In this document: positions 16,446 to 26,833 of the stretch, piece after piece
How positions within the stretch are numbered: position 1 is the first letter of the stretch
Layout: every line of letters starts with the position of its first letter
Assembly: GCA_023150805.1 (NCBI GenBank)
Contig: JAKLKF010000083.1
Location: 1-32,706 of the forward strand
Reading direction: 5' to 3'
Origin: Myxococcota bacterium
GTDB taxonomy: Bacteria; Myxococcota_A; UBA796; UBA2385
Length of the DNA stretch: 32,706 nucleotides
Translations under genes and position numbers: made by a program
Notes under the pieces: model-generated
Told to the model about the DNA's origin: nothing
What the model saw: only the letters and a program-made list of their open reading frames with translations
Database searches by the model: none

Positions 16446-17458
16446 AGGCCTGGCGCGCCTGGGTCGCGCTGCTCGACCGCCGCGAGGAGGGCACCTCGTT
16501 GGCGCTGTTCCGGGTGGCGATCGGGCTGTGCGTCCTGGGCACGGTGGGGACCGTGGTTGGGCATGGCCTGGTCGAGGTGCTGTGGGTGGACCGGGCCCAC
16601 GGCGGCTATCGCAGCCTGGGGGAGGGCTCCTGGCTGGTGGCGCTGGCCGGCGGCCCGACGCCCGCGGTGATCTGGGGCCTGGTGGCGGTCAGCCTGGCGG
16701 GCGGGGCGCTGCTGGTGGCTGGGCTCGCGGCCCGGCTGGGCGCGCTGCTGGCCCTGCAGGGCGTGCTGGCCCTGACCTGGGTCAACGGCCATGCCGGTGG
16801 CAGCTACGACGACCTGCTGACCAACGCGCTGTGGCTGCTCGTGCTGGCGTCGTCGGACCGCACCCTGTCGCTGTCCTGCCGGCTGCGCACCGGGCGCTGG
16901 CGCAGCGACGACCCGGTCCCCGCCTGGCCGCGCTGGCTGGCCGTCCTGCAGCTCGTGCTGATGTACGCCTCGTCGGGCAGCCAGAAGCTGTCCAGCACCT
17001 GGGTGCCCGGCGGCGACTTCTCGGCCCTGTACTACATCCTGCAGCAGCCGACCTGGCAGCGCTTCGACATGCGCTGGGTGGCGCCCCTCTTCCCCCTGAC
17101 CCAGGCGGCGACGGCACTGACCTGGGCCTGGGAGATCAGCTCGCCCCTCCTGTTGCTGGCCTTCTGGGCGCGGCTGGGCCCCTCGCCCGCGACCGGCCTG
17201 CGGGGCTGGCTGCGCAGGCTGGACCTGCGCCGGCCCTTCGCCCTGGTTGGCGTGCCGATGCACCTCGGCACGTTGCTGGTGATGAACGTAGGGCCCTTCT
17301 CGGCCCTGAGCCTGTGCTTCTACCTGTGCCTGTGGCACCCCGACGAGTGGCATGCCGCGGCGCGGCGCCTGCGCGCCCTCAGGCGCGGCCGTCCTGCCAC
17401 CCCGCCCGCGCCAGCGACAGCCAGCCGACCAGGAAGCACAGCCCGCCCAGGGGCGTGA
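16442..17458 (+). CDS. HTTM domain membrane protein (vitamin K-dependent carboxylase-like)
   Basis: 338 residues with about six to eight hydrophobic segments between residues 20 and 300. The motif YASSGSQKL...W near residue 180 matches the conserved YxxxGxxKL of the HTTM (horizontally transferred transmembrane) domain, shared with the membrane part of gamma-glutamyl carboxylase and SdpB. Function in bacteria is mostly unknown; a lipid-quinone-linked chemistry is possible by homology only. The soluble lumenal domain of the eukaryotic enzyme is absent; the upstream 229-residue gene probably supplies an external part. The Arg/Pro-rich C-terminus overlaps the convergent DUF423 gene by 80 bases, so the last 25 residues are little constrained. 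Confidence 0.85.
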   Translation: MKAWRAWVALLDRREEGTSLALFRVAIGLCVLGTVGTVVGHGLVEVLWVDRAHGGYRSLGEGSWLVALAGGPTPAVIWGLVAVSLAGGALLVAGLAARLGALLALQGVLALTWVNGHAGGSYDDLLTNALWLLVLASSDRTLSLSCRLRTGRWRSDDPVPAWPRWLAVLQLVLMYASSGSQKLSSTWVPGGDFSALYYILQQPTWQRFDMRWVAPLFPLTQAATALTWAWEISSPLLLLAFWARLGPSPATGLRGWLRRLDLRRPFALVGVPMHLGTLLVMNVGPFSALSLCFYLCLWHPDEWHAAARRLRALRRGRPATPPAPATASRPGSTARPGA

Positions 17459-17753
17459 TCGCTCCCAGCCACCGCTGCCCGGACAGGGCCAGCGCCCACA
17501 GCGACCCCGTGAACACCAGGGTCCCGGCGGTGAACGCCACCCCCGCCACCGTGCACGCCGGGCTCCGGCCCCGCGCCGACAGCAGCCCGGTCACCAGCAG
17601 CGCCGGCGCGTGCAGCATCGCGTAGCGCGTCCCCGTGTGGAAGGTCTCCAGCAGCTCCGGGTCGATGCGGCCCTCCAGCGCGTGGGCGCCAAAGGCGCCG
17701 CCCGCCACCGAGACGAAGCCGACGAGGCTGCCGGACAGGAACCAGGTGCGCAT
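17379..17753 (-). CDS. DUF423 small membrane protein
   Basis: 124 residues, the normal size for the DUF423/YwdK-like family. Family features: GAFGAHALEG near residue 20, then ETFHTGTRYAMLHAPALL, and the last helix ITPLGGLCFLVGWLSLA. Four TM helices are expected in the inner membrane. No function is known. The ATG at 17753 has GGAGG four bases upstream. Longer in-frame starts further up would cross the divergent promoter and are rejected. The 3' end overlaps the convergent HTTM gene by 80 bases. Confidence 0.9.
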   Translation of the reverse strand: MRTWFLSGSLVGFVSVAGGAFGAHALEGRIDPELLETFHTGTRYAMLHAPALLVTGLLSARGRSPACTVAGVAFTAGTLVFTGSLWALALSGQRWLGAITPLGGLCFLVGWLSLARAGWQDGRA

Positions 17754-17788
17754 CGCTCCTCCAGCGGGTTTCAGCGGGGGCTCGGAAG

Positions 17789-17817
17789 TTCGACCGGCGA
17801 TCCGCGCCTGATATAGT
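17789..17817 (+). promoter_or_regulatory. Promoter of the DUF2325-like gene
   Basis: TATAGT at 17812-17817 matches five of six bases of TATAAT, with a weak TTCGAC -35 at 17789-17794 and a 17-base spacer. The start codon is 66 bases downstream. This is the most AT-rich, consensus-like -10 in the window. Confidence 0.5.
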
Positions 17818-17883
17818 CCCCCAGAGGCGCCGTCTGCGGCGACGAGCGCCCCTCGCAACCCTTTGACGATGCAGGAGTGGACC

Positions 17884-19359
17884 ATGTCGGACATGGACTC
17901 TGCGATCCCTGCGTCGGAGTCCTCGGCCAACGCCGAACTCCGACGCGACTTCGACGCAACCTTCCGCGCGCTGGTCGACGTCCAGCGCGAGCTGGGCGTG
18001 CTGCTGGCGCGCGCGGCGGCCGACCCCTGGCTGGAGCACCACGATCGCCACCGCATCGAGGACCTTCGCACCCGGCGCAAGGACCTGATGCTCGGCTGGA
18101 GCCGCCTGGCCCTCTCCTGGGCGGTGCGCGGCGGTGAGATCCGGCTGGACGGCAACCCTGCCGGCGCGCCCGCGGCCCCCCCGCTGCCCCCACCCTCCGC
18201 CCTGCCCCCTGGCTACGGCCGGTCGGAGCTGCACCCGCGCAGCGAGTCCGGCCGGATCGAGCCGGAGATCATCACGCGGACCCGGATCCGTCGCCCCGAG
18301 CCCGAGGCCCCCGAGGCGCCCGTCGAGCGGGTGCCGCTGGACATGGACCACGAGCGGCTGATCGAGCTGCTGCGCATGCTGGGCGAGCCGACGACGCCGC
18401 TGGACAGCGTGGAGCGGGTCCGCGACGAGCTCGCCCACCTGTCGGTCGGCACGGCGATGCCCCGCCTGGACGAGTGGGCGACCTTCCCCAAGCAGGTGCA
18501 GAAGGCCCTGGTCGGCATGACCGTGGCCCGCTCGCGCCACCTGCAGGACGAGACGCCCAGCGAGTACCTGCCCATCGAGCTGACCGGCGACCTCGACCGC
18601 CTCTTCTCGACGATGACCGGCTACTCCAAGCGGGAGCAGCCCGGCTTCGTCTTCGGGCTGCAGCGCCACCACCACCCGATGGGGCTGACCTGGCTGGCGG
18701 ACGCGCGCCGCTGGTGGGCCGACCTGGTCGACTTCCTGCCCGAGCCCTCGGTCCTGAGCCCCGACCGGGCCCTGTACGAGCTGCGGCGCCGGGTCCAGGC
18801 GAGCGCCGAAGAGGAGAAGGTGCTGGCCCAGGCCACCGTCGCCCTGGAGGCCGGCATCGCCGCCGAAGACCCGCGCCTGGTCACGGTGATGGACCCCTAC
18901 TTCGAGGCGCTGCGCAAGGAGGCCAAGTTCAAGCACCTGCGCAAGGCGATCCGAGACGCGCGCAAGGAGGCCGAGCAGTCCGAGGAAGAGCTGCAGAACC
19001 CCGAGGTGGAGCTCCCCGAGGACTGGGCCTTCGAGGGCATGGTCGAGGGCCGGCACGCCGCGGTGGTGGGTGGCCCCCTCTCCGAGGCCGCCCGCAAGCG
19101 CCTGGCCGAGGTCTTCCGCTGGGCACAGGTCGACTGGGTCGACGGCGACCACCCGCGCGCCCAGGAGAACCTGGCCGAGCGCGCCCGGCTGGGCGAGATC
19201 GACCAGGTCATCGTGCTGCGTCGCTTCGTGGGCGACGACGCCGACCGGGTGCTGGTGCCCGTGTGCCAGCAGGCCCGGGTGCCGGTGGCCGACGTGCCGC
19301 GCGGCTTCGGCATCTCCGCGGTGCGCGACGCCCTCGAGGTCGCGCTGGGCGCTCGGTAG
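17884..19359 (+). CDS. Unknown protein with DUF2325-like C-terminal domain
   Basis: 491 residues. The ATG at 17884 is preceded by GGAG six bases upstream and is preferred to ATG 17869, which lacks one. The N-terminal 80 residues are helical, followed by a Pro-rich linker (about 92-110), a charged middle domain (HHHPMGLTWL, DRALYELRRR) and a coiled-coil-like charged stretch (about 335-370). The last about 100 residues (AAVVGGPLSEAARKRLAEVF...VIVLRRFVGDDADRVLVPVC...VPVADVPRGFGISAVRDAL) match the layout of DUF2325 proteins: a VVGG strand, a conserved RF/VxH-like segment and a terminal GxSA helix. The family function is unknown. Probably cytoplasmic. Confidence 0.83.
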   Translation: MSDMDSAIPASESSANAELRRDFDATFRALVDVQRELGVLLARAAADPWLEHHDRHRIEDLRTRRKDLMLGWSRLALSWAVRGGEIRLDGNPAGAPAAPPLPPPSALPPGYGRSELHPRSESGRIEPEIITRTRIRRPEPEAPEAPVERVPLDMDHERLIELLRMLGEPTTPLDSVERVRDELAHLSVGTAMPRLDEWATFPKQVQKALVGMTVARSRHLQDETPSEYLPIELTGDLDRLFSTMTGYSKREQPGFVFGLQRHHHPMGLTWLADARRWWADLVDFLPEPSVLSPDRALYELRRRVQASAEEEKVLAQATVALEAGIAAEDPRLVTVMDPYFEALRKEAKFKHLRKAIRDARKEAEQSEEELQNPEVELPEDWAFEGMVEGRHAAVVGGPLSEAARKRLAEVFRWAQVDWVDGDHPRAQENLAERARLGEIDQVIVLRRFVGDDADRVLVPVCQQARVPVADVPRGFGISAVRDALEVALGAR

Positions 19360-19386
19360 GCCGCCGGCCGACGGCGCCCGCTCCGC

Positions 19387-20667
19387 CTACTGCAGGACCA
19401 GCACCACCGGCGCCTCTGGCGCGCTCACCGGACCGATGGGCGTCGCCAGGGGCGCACCTTCTTCCCGGGTCATGGCGTTGCCGTCCAGGTCCACGCGGGC
19501 CGAGACCCAGACCTGGTCCGGCCACGGCACGCCCTGCATCATGATGTCGGCGTCGCCGAGCTGGAAGTCCAGGGGCAGGGACGAGGCCGGCACCTTGCGG
19601 GCCGCGACCGGCGGCCCCTTGGCCTCGGCGGCCGTGCGCGCGTAGATGAACACCATCGCGCCCGGCGGAGGCGCGGCGGTCCCGGACGCCAGCTCCACCC
19701 GGCCCGCCACGCGGACGGGCCCGGCGGTGGTGGCCGGCCCGGCGCCGGCAGCAGCGGGGGCCGCGGACGCGGCAGGCGCCGCCCCGCCGCCCGCGACGGT
19801 CGACTGCGCCTCCACCAGCATGGAGGCGGCGATCCGACGGTCCTCGGCGTCCTTGGAGAAGGTCATGACCTTCTCGAAGGCCGCGGCAGCCACCTGGGGG
19901 TTGCCACGGCCCATCTCGAGGACCCCCTTCCACAGCCAGGCGGTGCCGAGCGTCGGGTCGCTGGCGAGGGCCTGGTCGAGGACCGCGGCGGCGCGGTCCT
20001 GGTAGCCGATGGCCAGCATCAGGGCGGCCAGGCTGGCCTGCACCCGCGGGTCCTCGGGCGCCACCTGGCGGGCGGCCTCGACGTAGCGCATGCCCGCCTC
20101 CAGGTCGCCGCTGCGGATCGAGGCGTGGGCCAAGGTGGTGGCGGCGTCCACGTCCGACGGGTCCTTGGCCAGGCGGGCCGCCAGCTCCTCCATCGCCTTC
20201 TGGCGCTGGTCGACGGTGGCACCGGTCATGCCCCCGTCCCCGCGGGGCTTCGTCGCCTGCGTGAGCGTGAGGCCCAGCACCACGAAGAACACCACCACGG
20301 CGGCGGCCCAGCCCGCCCGCCCGAAGCTGCGGCCCTCGGCCGACCGGCTGGTCTCGAGCTCGACCCGCTCCTCGTCCCACTGGGCGCGATCGAAGCGTTC
20401 CAGCTCGCGCTCTGCCCGGGCGGCGCGATCGAGGACCAGCCGCCAACGCTCCTGGAACTCCGACGGCGGCAGCTTGCCCCGCTCGGCCTCGAGCCCACGG
20501 AGCTGCTCCACCAGCGCCAGCTTGCGCGTGAGCAGGTCCTCCCGCGTCAGGCCGCCCCGTGTCGCGCCTCCCGCGCCGCCCTTGCGCGCGCGCAGCGCCA
20601 CCACCAACCCGGCCGCCAGGCCGATCCCCGCCACGACGGTGGGCGGACCCCAGACCTCCCAGTTCAC
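19387..20667 (-). CDS. ccmI: Cytochrome c maturation protein CcmI (CycH type)
   Basis: 426 residues, last gene of the ccm operon. It presents apocytochrome c to the haem-ligation complex CcmFH. TM1 at about 10-27 and TM2 at about 117-137 flank a charged cytoplasmic loop with a leucine-rich coiled coil (LVEQLRGLEAERG). TPR repeats follow in the periplasm (about 160-275), then a Gly/Ala-rich linker and the conserved CycH C-terminal beta domain (VFIYART, LPLDFQLGDADIMMQG, VWVSARVDLDGNA). The GTG start overlaps the ccmH stop in GTGA, so it is translationally coupled. Confidence 0.92.
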   Translation of the reverse strand: MNWEVWGPPTVVAGIGLAAGLVVALRARKGGAGGATRGGLTREDLLTRKLALVEQLRGLEAERGKLPPSEFQERWRLVLDRAARAERELERFDRAQWDEERVELETSRSAEGRSFGRAGWAAAVVVFFVVLGLTLTQATKPRGDGGMTGATVDQRQKAMEELAARLAKDPSDVDAATTLAHASIRSGDLEAGMRYVEAARQVAPEDPRVQASLAALMLAIGYQDRAAAVLDQALASDPTLGTAWLWKGVLEMGRGNPQVAAAAFEKVMTFSKDAEDRRIAASMLVEAQSTVAGGGAAPAASAAPAAAGAGPATTAGPVRVAGRVELASGTAAPPPGAMVFIYARTAAEAKGPPVAARKVPASSLPLDFQLGDADIMMQGVPWPDQVWVSARVDLDGNAMTREEGAPLATPIGPVSAPEAPVVLVLQ

Positions 20668-21278
20668 CGGCCCTCCCCCGGGGCCGACAGGCCCAGCTCC
20701 GCCAGGATCCGGCGGCGATAGGGTTCGAGGTCGTCGTCCTCCAGCTCGTCCGCCGGCGCCGCAGCGCGGCCCTCGTCGGCCGGCGTCGGTGCCGGTGCCC
20801 CGGCGACCGGCGCGGCGGTCCTGCGGTTGCGGTAGGACCAGCCGATCACCGCCAGCCCCCCGCCCAGGAAGACCACGGGCGCCAGGTAGACGGCCCAGTG
20901 CTGGCGCTCGGCGGGCGGGGCCAGCAGCACCCAGGTCCCGTAGCGCGCCACGAAGTAGTCCTCGATCTGCTCCTGGCTGTAGCCCATCGCCACCAGCTCG
21001 CGGATGCGGGCCTTCATCGCCCGCGCGCCGTCGGCGGGGGAGTCGTTGACCGACAGGCCCTGGCAGACGGGGCAGCGCAGGCCGTCGCTCACCACCGCGG
21101 TGGTGGCGTCGGTCTCCGCGTCGGACGCGGGGGGCGGCAGCAGCGGCGGCTCGTCCAGGGGCTGCGGCGCCGGGTCCGCAGCGGAGGCCGCGGCAGGGGA
21201 GGCGCCGGTCGACGCCGAGGAGACATCCTCGGCCAGGGCGGCGCCCGCCAGGAGGGCGAGGGCGAGGACGGTCTTCAC
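20664..21278 (-). CDS. ccmH: Cytochrome c maturation protein CcmH
   Basis: 204 residues. The thiol-redox motif LRCPVCQGLSVNDS gives C69 and C72, which reduce the apocytochrome CxxCH before haem attachment. It has an N-terminal signal sequence (residues 1-16) and, unusually, a 45-residue Ala/Pro-rich stretch before the redox domain. One TM helix (about 128-148, YLAPVVFLGGGLAVIGW) is followed by an acidic cytoplasmic tail. The start is the GTG at 21278, coupled to the ccmG stop (GTGA). Confidence 0.93.
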   Translation of the reverse strand: MKTVLALALLAGAALAEDVSSASTGASPAAASAADPAPQPLDEPPLLPPPASDAETDATTAVVSDGLRCPVCQGLSVNDSPADGARAMKARIRELVAMGYSQEQIEDYFVARYGTWVLLAPPAERQHWAVYLAPVVFLGGGLAVIGWSYRNRRTAAPVAGAPAPTPADEGRAAAPADELEDDDLEPYRRRILAELGLSAPGEGR

Positions 21279-21789
21279 AGCAGCGCCTCGAGGGTGGCCA
21301 CGAACTCGTCGGGGACGACCGGCCCGGTGAACTTCTTCACGATGGTGCCCTGGCCGTCGATGATGTAGGTCTCCGGCACGCCCGCCACGCCGTAGTCGAT
21401 GGCCATGCGCCCGGTGGGGTCCAGCAAGGTGGGGTAGGCCTCGCCGTAGCGACGCAGGAAGCCCTTGCCCTTGGCGGGCTCGTCCTGGTACAGCACGCCC
21501 AGGAAGACCACGCCCCGTTGCTGGTAGCCGGGGGCCGTCTTGACCAGCCAGGGGTGCTCCTGGGCGCAGGGCACGCACCAGCTCGCGTAGAAGTTCAGGA
21601 CCACCGGGCGCCCGCGCAGGTCGGCCAGCGCGATCTGCGTGCCCTGGTCCATCACCTCCTGCGCGAAGGCGGGGGCCGGCTGGCCCTCCATCATGTTGGG
21701 CAGCGCGCGCGGGTCGCGCCCGAAGCCCAGGGCGAGCACCACCACCAGGGGGATGACGATGAGCGCCCCGATGATCAGCACGCGCCAGT

Positions 21790-21793
<4 letters not shown>
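21275..21793 (-). CDS. ccmG: Thiol:disulfide interchange protein CcmG/DsbE
   Basis: 172 residues. An N-terminal TM anchor (about 5-24) precedes a periplasmic thioredoxin-like domain with W72-C73-V-P-C76, the cis-Pro segment GVAGVPETYIID and family-typical GQPAPAF at the domain start. It keeps CcmH or the apocytochrome reduced. The ATG at 21793 overlaps the ccmF stop (ATGA). A longer reading upstream would run into ccmF in another frame and is rejected. Confidence 0.94.
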
Positions 21794-23792
<1,999 letters not shown>

Positions 23793-23796
<4 letters not shown>

Positions 23797-24251
23797 AGCT
23801 CCTCCACCGTCGCGTACAAGGACTCGGGATCCACGCCCTCGGTCGGCGCGCGGTACTCGTTGCTGTGCTTGACCATGACCTTGTCGGCGGCGAACACGCC
23901 GTCCTTGCGCATGGTGCCCTCCACCACGACGCCGATGCCCTCGCGGAACATCTGCGGTGGGGCCCCCTTGGCCTTCACGACCACCGGGGTCGCCGTGTCG
24001 ACGGTCTGCTCGCCGACGGTGAAGGTCAGCAGCTGGTCGCCCTGCTGCCAGTCCACCGTCCCGGCCTGCACCACGCCGCCCAGGCGGATGGTCGCGCCGA
24101 CCGCCTTGTCGGAGTTCTGGTGGAGCTGGGCCGGGGTCCAGAAGTAGACGAGGTTCTCGCCGATCCCGCCCATGGCGATGACACCCAGGGCACCGCCGGC
24201 GACCAGGAGGGCGACGACCAGGAAGAGGCGGCGCTGTACGGCTTGCGTCAT
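23793..24251 (-). CDS. ccmE: Haem chaperone CcmE
   Basis: 152 residues. An N-terminal TM helix (about 8-28) anchors a periplasmic OB-fold. The haem-binding motif KHSNEYRAP near the C-terminus has H129, the residue that binds haem covalently, and Y133, the axial ligand; the canonical form is HxxxY. It carries haem from CcmC to CcmF. The ATG overlaps the ccmD stop (ATGA). Confidence 0.95.
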
Positions 24252-24433
24252 GGAGCACGTCCCTTGTGGCTGGAGGCGGGGCTGGCTGCGCTGGCTTCGG
24301 GCAGGGCGCGGGCCAGCGCACTCTCTCGCGCCTGCGCCAGCAGCATCACGGCGTAGCCCAGCATCACGCCCCACGAGATGCCGTACACCGCGATCACGTA
24401 GCCCCAACCACCTTGGATCATCCCCTGTCCCAT
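24248..24433 (-). CDS. ccmD: Small membrane protein CcmD
   Basis: 61 residues, one TM helix (about 9-32, WGYVIAVYGISWGVMLGYAVMLL) and a charged C-terminal tail, between ccmC and ccmE, which is the usual place for CcmD. It helps release holo-CcmE from CcmABC. The start is the ATG at 24433 with AAGGAGG five bases upstream, 11 bases after the ccmC stop. Sequence similarity among CcmD proteins is low, so position and topology carry the call. Confidence 0.88.
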   Translation of the reverse strand: MGQGMIQGGWGYVIAVYGISWGVMLGYAVMLLAQARESALARALPEASAASPASSHKGRAP

Positions 24434-24444
24434 CTTCGCCTCCT

Positions 24445-25170
24445 TCAACCGCGAGGGGCGCCCGAGGCGCCGGACAGATCGAGCGGAGCGGGAGCGTCCG
24501 GCAGGTCCGGCGCGGCCTCCTCCGCCAGCAGGCGGGCCAGCTCGACCCGCCAGCGCAGCACGCTGAGCCCGATGCCCAGCAGCAGCACCGCCACCGCCGC
24601 GATCAGCAGTGGCTGCATCATCGGCGAGTCGATGGTCTGCCGCGAAGACACCGGCTGGTGCAGCGAGTTCCACCACTTGACGCTGAAGTAGACGATCGGC
24701 ACGTCCACGAAGGCCACGATGGTCGCGACCGCGGTCGCCGTCGCCCGCCGGGCCGGCTGGTCGATCAGCCGCCGCAGCAGCAGCACCACGCCAAAGGCAG
24801 CGGCGAGCACCGCCGAGGTCGTCAGGCGCGGGTCCCAGGTCCAGTAGGTGCCCCAGGTCGGCCGCGCCCAGAGCGAGCCCTGCACCAGCAGCAGGAAGGT
24901 CATGACGGTGCCGACCTCCACCATCGCCGTGGTCGCCGCGTCCCAGCCCCTCCGACCGCTCCACAGGCTGCCGATCGCGGCGACGAAGGCGCCCAGGTAG
25001 AACAGCAGGGCGCCCCAGGCCGTGGGCACGTGCACGTACAGGATGCGCCCCACGTCGCCCATCATCGCCTCGCGCGGGGCGACGAACAGGCCCAGGTAGT
25101 GGGCGACCACCAGCAGGGCGAAGCCGATCGCCGACAAGGCTGCGCCCGCCACGTAGGAACGGGAGGTCAT
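24445..25170 (-). CDS. ccmC: Haem-handling protein CcmC
   Basis: 241 residues, six TM helices. The WWD motif WGTYWTWDPRLT spans 106-117, and the expected axial histidines are H47 (YVHVP) and H171 (SLHQP). It transfers haem to CcmE together with CcmABD. It starts 43 bases after ccmB, the largest gap in the operon. The C-terminal tail (about 205-241) is longer and Asp/Pro/Ala-rich. Confidence 0.95.
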   Translation of the reverse strand: MTSRSYVAGAALSAIGFALLVVAHYLGLFVAPREAMMGDVGRILYVHVPTAWGALLFYLGAFVAAIGSLWSGRRGWDAATTAMVEVGTVMTFLLLVQGSLWARPTWGTYWTWDPRLTTSAVLAAAFGVVLLLRRLIDQPARRATATAVATIVAFVDVPIVYFSVKWWNSLHQPVSSRQTIDSPMMQPLLIAAVAVLLLGIGLSVLRWRVELARLLAEEAAPDLPDAPAPLDLSGASGAPRG

Positions 25171-25213
25171 CGGATCTCCGCGCGGAGAGAGAGGAGAGCG
25201 GGGGACGTGGGGT

Positions 25214-25954
25214 TCATGCCTCGACCACCTTCTCGAAGAGCAGGCCGCAGAGGCTCCAGTAGATCAGGTCGAAGGCCAGCAGCAGCGTGAGCCAGGAGGG
25301 GACCTGGCCCATGGGGTCGCCCGTCATCGCCAGCGTGGTGGCCTTCACCGCTCCCAGCAGCGCCGGCACGATGAGCGGGAAGAGCAGCAGCGGCAGGAGG
25401 AGCTGTCGACCGGCGACGCGGGCCGTCAGCGCGGCGTAGAAGGTGCCTGGGGCTGCGACCCCCGCCGCGCCCAGGACGACCACGGCCACCGCCACCCCCG
25501 GCGAGACGATCGCCGCGCCCGTGATCGCCAGGTCCACCGGCAGGGCCACCAGGGCGACCAGCACCAGCAGGACGGTGTTGGCCAGCGCCTTGCCGTAGAA
25601 GATCGAGGCGGCCGGCACCGGCACCAGCAGGAGCCCCTCCAGGGCGCCCGACTCGACCTCGTTCTGCATCGAGCGGGCCAGCAGCAGCGTGCTCGACAGC
25701 AGCAGCGCGAGCCACAGGTAGCCGCCGGCGTGCCGTGCCAGCGCCATGCTGTCGGGCCCGACCGCGAAGCTGAACAGCAACAGGACGACCACCGCGAAGC
25801 CCAGCAGCGCCACCACCTGGGCCCGGGCGCGCCACTCCACCAGCAGGTCCTTGCGGATGACGGCGAGCACCCCGCCGAACACGCCCACCAGCACGCTGCC
25901 CAGGCCCGGCTGCGCCGGGCGCGGGAGCGGCGCGGGGACCTCCACCTCGCTCAC
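25214..25954 (-). CDS. ccmB: Haem ABC exporter permease CcmB
   Basis: 246 residues. The GTG at 25954 overlaps the ccmA stop (GTGA). Family signature: VIRKDLLVEWRAR near residue 36, FYGKALANTVLL in the middle and about six TM helices. It forms the CcmAB transporter that releases holo-CcmE from CcmCD in an ATP-dependent way. The first 22 residues are Pro-rich and are extra compared with short family members; an internal start is possible but the coupling supports the chosen one. Confidence 0.93.
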   Translation of the reverse strand: MSEVEVPAPLPRPAQPGLGSVLVGVFGGVLAVIRKDLLVEWRARAQVVALLGFAVVVLLLFSFAVGPDSMALARHAGGYLWLALLLSSTLLLARSMQNEVESGALEGLLLVPVPAASIFYGKALANTVLLVLVALVALPVDLAITGAAIVSPGVAVAVVVLGAAGVAAPGTFYAALTARVAGRQLLLPLLLFPLIVPALLGAVKATTLAMTGDPMGQVPSWLTLLLAFDLIYWSLCGLLFEKVVEA

Positions 25955-26685
25955 GGCGCGCCTCCCGCCGCGGTCGCGCCGGCCGGGCCGCCGCCGGTGC
26001 GCACGTCGTCCCGCTGGACCGCCCGCCACGCCTCCCAGGCCTGCGAGGCCGGCCCCGACCAGCGCATCAGCCCCTGCTCCATCAGGATCGCGCGGTCGCA
26101 GAGCTTGCCGGCCCGCTCCACCTGGTGGCTCACGATGATCACGGCGCCGGGCAGCGCCCGGATCATGCCCTCGACGTCGGCGCAGCCCGCCGGGTCCAGC
26201 GCGCTGAAGGGCTCGTCCAGCATCGCCAGGTCCGGCGCCTCGAACTGCAGCATCGCCAGCTGCAGGCGCTTGCGCATGCCGGCGCTGTAGGCCCGGATGG
26301 GGTCCCCCCGATCCTCCAGGCGGACCTGCTCGAGCAGCCGCGGGATGTCGATGCGGCGCCCGAGCAGGCTGGCGCGCACGGACAGGTTGTCGCGGGCGGA
26401 GAGATCCTCGTACATCCCGTGGGCGTGCCGCACGATCGCCAGCCGCCGCCGGACCTCGGCGCGGTCCTGCACCGGGTCCCGTCCGAACAGCCGCAGCGAG
26501 CCGCGCGTGATGGGCAGCAACGTCGCCAGCATGTTCAGCAGCGTGCTCTTCCCGCTGCCGTTCGCGCCGATGATGAGCAGCCGTTCCCCAGGTTGCACGT
26601 CCAGATCCACGCGAGCCACGGCCCAACGCCGACCGAAGCGGCGGCAGAGGTCGCGGGCCTGGACCACGGGGGTGGAGGAGGACAT
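25951..26685 (-). CDS. ccmA: Haem ABC exporter ATP-binding protein CcmA
   Basis: 244 residues, first gene of the ccm operon. Walker A GANGSGKST at about 40-48, signature YSAGMRKRL (usual LSxGQ altered), Walker B LAMLDEPFSALD and the switch His in IVSHQ. The assignment to CcmA, and not another ABC ATPase, comes from the operon and from HAHGMYEDLSARDNL. The ATG at 26685 has no strong ribosome-binding site. The extension after residue 220 is Gly/Ala-rich. Confidence 0.9.
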   Translation of the reverse strand: MSSSTPVVQARDLCRRFGRRWAVARVDLDVQPGERLLIIGANGSGKSTLLNMLATLLPITRGSLRLFGRDPVQDRAEVRRRLAIVRHAHGMYEDLSARDNLSVRASLLGRRIDIPRLLEQVRLEDRGDPIRAYSAGMRKRLQLAMLQFEAPDLAMLDEPFSALDPAGCADVEGMIRALPGAVIIVSHQVERAGKLCDRAILMEQGLMRWSGPASQAWEAWRAVQRDDVRTGGGPAGATAAGGAP

Positions 26686-26833
26686 GGGCTCGTGGGGGAC
26701 ATGTCGCGGTGGCAACAGGGCCGTGCCCCCTAACGCCACGCGGCCCGCTCGCCTCCCTCCTCCGCGCCATCTGCACGTTCTCGCCACAGGCCCGCTCGGG
26801 ATACCCCGACCTGCCCTTCCCCCGGAGAACGCC

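Noticed and set aside
11493..16542. Very long open frames (1000-1650 codons) in alternative frames across the kinase/GH92/HTTM region, and similar ones opposite the lyase and ccm genes
   Set aside because: They are shadows caused by the rarity of stop codons at very high GC. Their translations are low-complexity (Arg/Ala/Gly/Pro or His/Gln/Val rich) and carry no motif, while the opposite frames encode complete, recognisable families.
17379..17458. 80-base overlap of HTTM and DUF423 genes as an error or frameshift
   Set aside because: Both reading frames are otherwise normal; the overlapped HTTM end is a low-complexity tail, a common outcome of a drifting stop codon in GC-rich genomes.
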